Below are positions 5,631 to 8,446 of a stretch of DNA of 8,446 nt, in pieces. The stretch comes from JBKJVQ01 sp046717125 (lineage in GTDB: Bacteria; Pseudomonadota; Alphaproteobacteria; Rhizobiales; Methyloligellaceae), in contig JBKJVQ010000099.1 of NCBI GenBank assembly GCA_046717125.1, positions 1 to 8,446 on the forward strand. The letters are read 5' to 3'. The first letter of the stretch is position 1. Each line of letters opens with the position of its first letter. Made by a program: the position numbers and the translations under genes. A model generated the notes under the pieces. It worked only from the letters and a program-made list of their open reading frames with translations. It was not told the DNA's origin and did not search any database.

Positions 5631-6656
5631 ATGGACGGCGAACGGCGCTCCGGCGACTTCATCACGGCGCACGAGACGGCAGAAGCAAAGCTCGCCGATG
5701 GCGGGGGTTGGACCGTCGACGCGATCGAGACGCTTCTGGGATTGCCCCTGCCCGACCTTCTCTACCGCGCCCAAAGCGCCCATCGCGCGCATCACAAATG
5801 CGACGAGGTGCAGCTTGCCAGCCTTCTCTCAATCAAGACGGGCGCGTGCCCGGAAGACTGCAAATATTGCCCTCAATCGGCGCACTACACAAAGTCGACC
5901 GGCCTGAAGCGCGAAGCGCTGATGGACGTCGGTGATGTGCTGCATCAGGCGGACATTGCGCGGCGAGCCGGCGCAAGCCGCTTCTGCATGGGCGCGGCCT
6001 GGCGCGAGGTTCGCGACGGCGCGGAGTTCGACAGCGTGCTCGACATGGTGCGAGGCGTGCGCGCGCTCGGCATGGAGGCCTGTGTGACGCTCGGCATGCT
6101 GAGCCAGAGCCAGGCCGACCGACTGGCAGACGCCGGCCTCAACGCCTATAACCATAATCTCGATACCTCGCCCGAATTCTACGGCGAGATCATCTCGACA
6201 CGGACTTATGCCGACCGGCTTGAAACGCTGAAGCGCGTGCGCCGGACTGGCGTCACGCTCTGCTCCGGCGGCATCATCGGCGTGGGCGAGACCTGGCGCG
6301 ATCGCGCCTCGATGCTGGCCACGCTGGCCAATCTCGATCCCTACCCCGAGAGCGTACCGATCAACGCGCTGGTGCCGGTCGAAGGCACGCCGCTGGCGGA
6401 TATGCCACCGCCAGATCCGCTGGATCTGGTGCGCATGATCGCGGCCGCGCGCATCGCCATGCCGCGCGCCCGCGTGCGCCTGTCCGCCGGCCGCTCGTCG
6501 CTTAGTCGCGAAGCGCAGATCCTCTGCTTCCTCGCAGGCGCCAATTCGATCTTTTACGGCGACAAGCTGCTCACGACCGGCAATCCGGACACAGGCGACG
6601 ACATGGCGCTGTTGCGCGATGCGGGGCTGAAGCCCGAACCCTTACGCCCGGCCTGA
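5631..6656 (+). CDS. bioB: Biotin synthase BioB
   Basis: Radical SAM enzyme that inserts sulfur into dethiobiotin to form biotin. It has 341 residues from the ATG at 5631, preceded by GGGA at 5620-5623. An in-frame ATG at 5616 would add five residues but has no ribosome site. The radical SAM CxxxCxxC ligands are C73, C77 and C80 (TGACPEDCKYC). The auxiliary [2Fe-2S] ligands are C119 (RFCMGAAW), C151 (MEACVTLG), C211 (LCSGGIIGVGE) and R283 (VRLSAGR); the last three spacings agree with E. coli C128, C188 and R260. Also present: AYNHNLDTSPEFY (172-184), NALVPVEGTPL (245-255) and NSIFYGDKLLTT (305-316). The N-terminus is about 20 residues longer than in E. coli. It heads a unit with the aminotransferase five bases downstream and diverges from bioF across about 60 bases. 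Confidence 0.97.
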   Translation: MDGERRSGDFITAHETAEAKLADGGGWTVDAIETLLGLPLPDLLYRAQSAHRAHHKCDEVQLASLLSIKTGACPEDCKYCPQSAHYTKSTGLKREALMDVGDVLHQADIARRAGASRFCMGAAWREVRDGAEFDSVLDMVRGVRALGMEACVTLGMLSQSQADRLADAGLNAYNHNLDTSPEFYGEIISTRTYADRLETLKRVRRTGVTLCSGGIIGVGETWRDRASMLATLANLDPYPESVPINALVPVEGTPLADMPPPDPLDLVRMIAAARIAMPRARVRLSAGRSSLSREAQILCFLAGANSIFYGDKLLTTGNPDTGDDMALLRDAGLKPEPLRPA

Positions 6657-6661
6657 CGCGC

Positions 6662-7513
6662 ATGTCGCGCATCGTCTTCGTCAACGGCGATTACGTAGCC
6701 GAGCATGACGCAGTCGTGTCCGTGTTCGATCGCGGCTTCCTGTTCGCCGATGGTGCCTACGAGGTGACGGCCGTCATCGGCGGCCGGCTGATCGACTGGG
6801 AAGCGCATCTCACCCGGCTCGAACGCTCGTTGCGCGAACTCGACATGCCGTCGCCGATGGACGGCAAATCGCTCCGCGCCCTGCATGACGAGCTGATCCG
6901 GCGCAACCACCTCGACGAAGGCGCGCTCTATCTTCAGGTGACACGCGGCGCGGCCGACCGAGATTTCGCCTATCCGGCCGATCCACATCCAAGCATCGTC
7001 GCGTTCACGCAGGCGCGGCCCATCGTCGATACGAAGCAGGCGCGAGACGGCGTCGCGGTCGTCACGATTCCCGATATCCGCTGGAAGCGGCGCGATATCA
7101 AATCGATCTCCCTGCTGCCGCAAGCCATGGGCAAGCAAGAGGCCAAACGCCGTGGCGCGTACGAGGCCTGGATGATCGAGGACGGGTTCGTGACCGAAGG
7201 CACGTCGTCTTCCGCTTTCATTGTCGACCCGGAAGGCGTGCTGAGGACACAACCACTCGGCTCGCACATCCTGGCGGGCACGCTGCGCCGATCAATCCTG
7301 AGGCTTGCGCGCGAAACCGGCATCGCGATCGAGGAGCGTCCGTTTACGCTGGATGAAGCGCTGGGCGCGCGCGAATCCATCATGAGCGCGGCAACCGCCT
7401 TCGTTTTGCCGGTGGTCTCGATCGACGGTACGCCCGTCGGGGATGGAGAACCCGGTCCGGTGGCGCGCGAACTGCGCCGGCTGTATCTCGCTGAAGCTCT
7501 GGCCGTGACGTGA
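6662..7513 (+). CDS. dat: Class IV PLP aminotransferase, D-amino-acid transaminase type
   Basis: Fold-type IV aminotransferase of 283 residues. The best match is D-amino-acid transaminase, which interconverts D-alanine and 2-oxoglutarate with pyruvate and D-glutamate. Visible: an N-terminal VNGDYV strand, DRGFLFADGAYEV (23-35), LERSLREL (53-60), VTRGAADRDFAYP (93-105), the PLP lysine K147 in RDIKSISLLPQAMGKQEA, VTEGTSSSAF with Glu179, and the phosphate-binding SHILAGTLRRSIL (201-213). The Bacillus enzyme has Arg98-Asn-His100 for binding the substrate carboxylate; here the aligned stretch reads Arg-Asp-Phe, so the His is missing, as I recall for other alphaproteobacterial members. Branched-chain aminotransferase or aminodeoxychorismate lyase cannot be fully excluded. 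It begins five bases after bioB with no clear ribosome site, so it probably depends on bioB translation, and it overlaps the next gene by four bases. Confidence 0.85.
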   Translation: MSRIVFVNGDYVAEHDAVVSVFDRGFLFADGAYEVTAVIGGRLIDWEAHLTRLERSLRELDMPSPMDGKSLRALHDELIRRNHLDEGALYLQVTRGAADRDFAYPADPHPSIVAFTQARPIVDTKQARDGVAVVTIPDIRWKRRDIKSISLLPQAMGKQEAKRRGAYEAWMIEDGFVTEGTSSSAFIVDPEGVLRTQPLGSHILAGTLRRSILRLARETGIAIEERPFTLDEALGARESIMSAATAFVLPVVSIDGTPVGDGEPGPVARELRRLYLAEALAVT

Positions 7514-7989
7514 CGCGTCGAATCTGGACTTCGCCCCGCGTCGTCGTGGCCTTTCTTGCGAGCATTATCCTCTTCGCCTGCGAGGAGCGTGAGCAGCAGT
7601 CCGATCCGCCGGCGGGTGCGCCGACGCAGCGGGCCAACGATCAAGGTTCTCTGCCGAAGGAAGGGGCGGCATCGCTGGCGCCTCTAATCGGGCGCTGGGC
7701 GACACGGCCGGAATACTGCGCCGCCGCTTCGCCCGAAGCCGGAGCCCTGATGGAGATCGCCAAAACCGGACTGACGAGCGGTTCGATGCGCTGCGCGTTC
7801 GCGAAGGTTACGCGCAACGGCCCGCGTTACGACATTGTCAGCAATTGCAGCGCCGAGTCGTCGGGTCCAGTCCCTGACGAGCGCCTGATCTTCGTATTTA
7901 TGGGCAGCGACAACTTCGAATGGCGCACGGAGGAAGGCGCCGTCCAGCTCGCCTACTTGCGCTGCCCGCGCACAGATGCAAATCCGTAA
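7510..7989 (+). CDS. Small predicted lipoprotein, unknown function
   Basis: 159 residues from a GTG start that overlaps the dat stop in a GTGA junction, so translation is probably coupled. The N-terminus has basic residues (MTRRIWTSPR), a hydrophobic core and a lipobox-like LFAC (21-24). Phe at the -2 position is atypical, but the Cys and flanking pattern fit signal peptidase II. Residue +2 is Glu rather than Asp, so outer-membrane sorting is more likely. A polar, Pro/Gln-rich linker (about 25-55) leads to a small domain with LIGRWATRPEYC and four cysteines (70, 95, 113, 152), enough for two disulfides in the periplasm. I do not recognise the family. Nothing in it suggests a biotin role; it may simply share the transcript. 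Simple secretion without lipid attachment is the alternative. Confidence 0.75.
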   Translation: MTRRIWTSPRVVVAFLASIILFACEEREQQSDPPAGAPTQRANDQGSLPKEGAASLAPLIGRWATRPEYCAAASPEAGALMEIAKTGLTSGSMRCAFAKVTRNGPRYDIVSNCSAESSGPVPDERLIFVFMGSDNFEWRTEEGAVQLAYLRCPRTDANP

Positions 7990-8107
7990 AATTTTATTCA
8001 AATACTGATCAAGCTTTCTGAGCATTAATACTGCTAGGTTGAGCGGTATTTATTCTGTTTAAGTTAGCTTGCGACCATCGCTCTGCTAGAGGGTCATGAG
8101 GTCAGCG
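7990..8107. other. AT-rich intergenic spacer
   Basis: This 118-base gap is visibly richer in A and T than the surrounding DNA. A perfect 10-base palindrome TAAAATTTTA (7987-7996) spans the stop codon of the lipoprotein gene. There is no GC stem followed by a T-run, so no intrinsic terminator is called for the bioB unit. The gap probably contains the promoter of the following reading frame, but I cannot pick one -35/-10 pair with confidence. I see no RNA gene in it. Confidence 0.5.
8098..8101 (+). promoter_or_regulatory. Ribosome binding site of the last reading frame
   Basis: GAGG lies six bases before the ATG at 8108. It favours 8108 over the in-frame ATG at 8096, which would overlap this site and add four residues. 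Confidence 0.5.
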
Positions 8108-8446
8108 ATGGATCCCATATTTGCTGCTCAAACAAAGCAATCCCAGGCAGGGGCACAGCTGCGCTCGAGTTCTGAGCTCGGTCAGGCGGCCAAGGGACAA
8201 TCCAAGCCTGCGCCGAGCGCATCGGAGTTTCTGCTTAGGAACTACCTCAGCTCCAAACCGCAAAAGCTGTCGGTGCGTGACGATGGGCCCGGCGTCCTGT
8301 TCTCGAGCGGACGCAGCCTCAGTCTTGCAGCCGGCAGCCTCGCCAGGACCATCGACAGCATCGGCGGCAGCAGCGCGGCTCTCGGCGCAGCACGGGATTC
8401 GCTGGCGAAGGTGAGCGACCTGTTGCGCCGGCGCGCGACCTTGCGG
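8108..8446 (+). CDS. Hypothetical protein, N-terminal part (Ser/Ala-rich)
   Basis: 113 residues are visible and the frame is open to the right edge. The start has a good GAGG site and follows an AT-rich spacer. Residues 1-40 are polar and low in complexity (Gln, Ser, Ala, Lys rich, no signal peptide), as in a disordered tail. From about residue 68 the sequence becomes a likely amphipathic helix: GRSLSLAAGSLARTIDSI, then SSAALGAARDSLAKVSDLLRRR. The spacing of Leu/Ile/Val with Ser/Ala loosely recalls helical, bundle-forming proteins such as flagellin-like or phasin-like ones, but no family signature is present, so no function is proposed. It may belong to a separate unit from the bioB operon. 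Confidence 0.6.
   Translation, partial: MDPIFAAQTKQSQAGAQLRSSSELGQAAKGQSKPAPSASEFLLRNYLSSKPQKLSVRDDGPGVLFSSGRSLSLAAGSLARTIDSIGGSSAALGAARDSLAKVSDLLRRRATLR

Noticed and set aside
8025..8070. CtrA-type TTAA-N7-TTAA site in the AT-rich spacer
   Set aside because: TTAA occurs at 8025-8028 and 8059-8062, but neither has a partner half-site at the right spacing.
8001..8089. Direct repeats AATACTG (8001-8007, 8027-8033) and CTGCTAG (8031-8037, 8083-8089) as regulator sites
   Set aside because: Seven-base repeats are expected by chance in a gap of this length, and neither pair is symmetric or placed on a clear promoter.

Overview
The window is high-GC, densely packed DNA from an alphaproteobacterium. 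It is most likely a member of Hyphomicrobiales (Rhizobiales): the protein sequences have that character, and a small inverted repeat upstream of bioD resembles the dispersed palindromic repeats of that order. Its core is a biotin biosynthesis locus with all the genes from the malonyl-ACP methyl ester entry point to biotin. Only the general fatty-acid synthesis enzymes lie elsewhere.

Layout. Positions 1-952 (minus strand) hold a DUF3592-type membrane protein translationally coupled to the start of a family-5 (peptide/nickel type) solute-binding protein that runs off the left edge. Positions 953-1157 are a divergent intergenic region with the inverted repeat. Positions 1158-3105 (plus) hold bioD and bioA, overlapping. 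Positions 3084-5569 (minus) hold bioF, a compact BioH-like alpha/beta hydrolase and bioC, each abutting or overlapping the next; bioC runs convergently into the end of bioA. Positions 5570-5630 form a very short divergent control region. Positions 5631-7989 (plus) hold bioB, a D-amino-acid-transaminase-like class IV aminotransferase and a small coupled lipoprotein of unknown function. Positions 7990-8107 are AT-rich spacer, and an unrecognised Ser/Ala-rich reading frame starts at 8108 and runs off the right edge.

How the genes work together. By family knowledge, BioC methylates the free carboxyl of malonyl-ACP so that fatty-acid synthesis can extend it to pimeloyl-ACP methyl ester. A BioH-type esterase removes the methyl group. 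BioF joins pimeloyl-ACP and L-alanine to give KAPA (8-amino-7-oxononanoate). BioA converts KAPA to DAPA (7,8-diaminononanoate), BioD closes the ureido ring to dethiobiotin, and BioB inserts sulfur. The hydrolase between bioF and bioC is the natural candidate for the esterase step. It has a BioH-like HGWG motif and an apparent Ser-Asp-His triad, but at about 203 residues it is clearly shorter than E. coli BioH, and this assignment is an inference.

Most unusual points: the compact esterase with a probable TTG start; three biotin transcription units arranged head-to-head and tail-to-tail with almost no spacer; no visible BioR- or BirA-type operator; and an aminotransferase and a lipoprotein gene riding in the bioB operon. 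No wholly new system (defence, mobile element, CRISPR) is visible.
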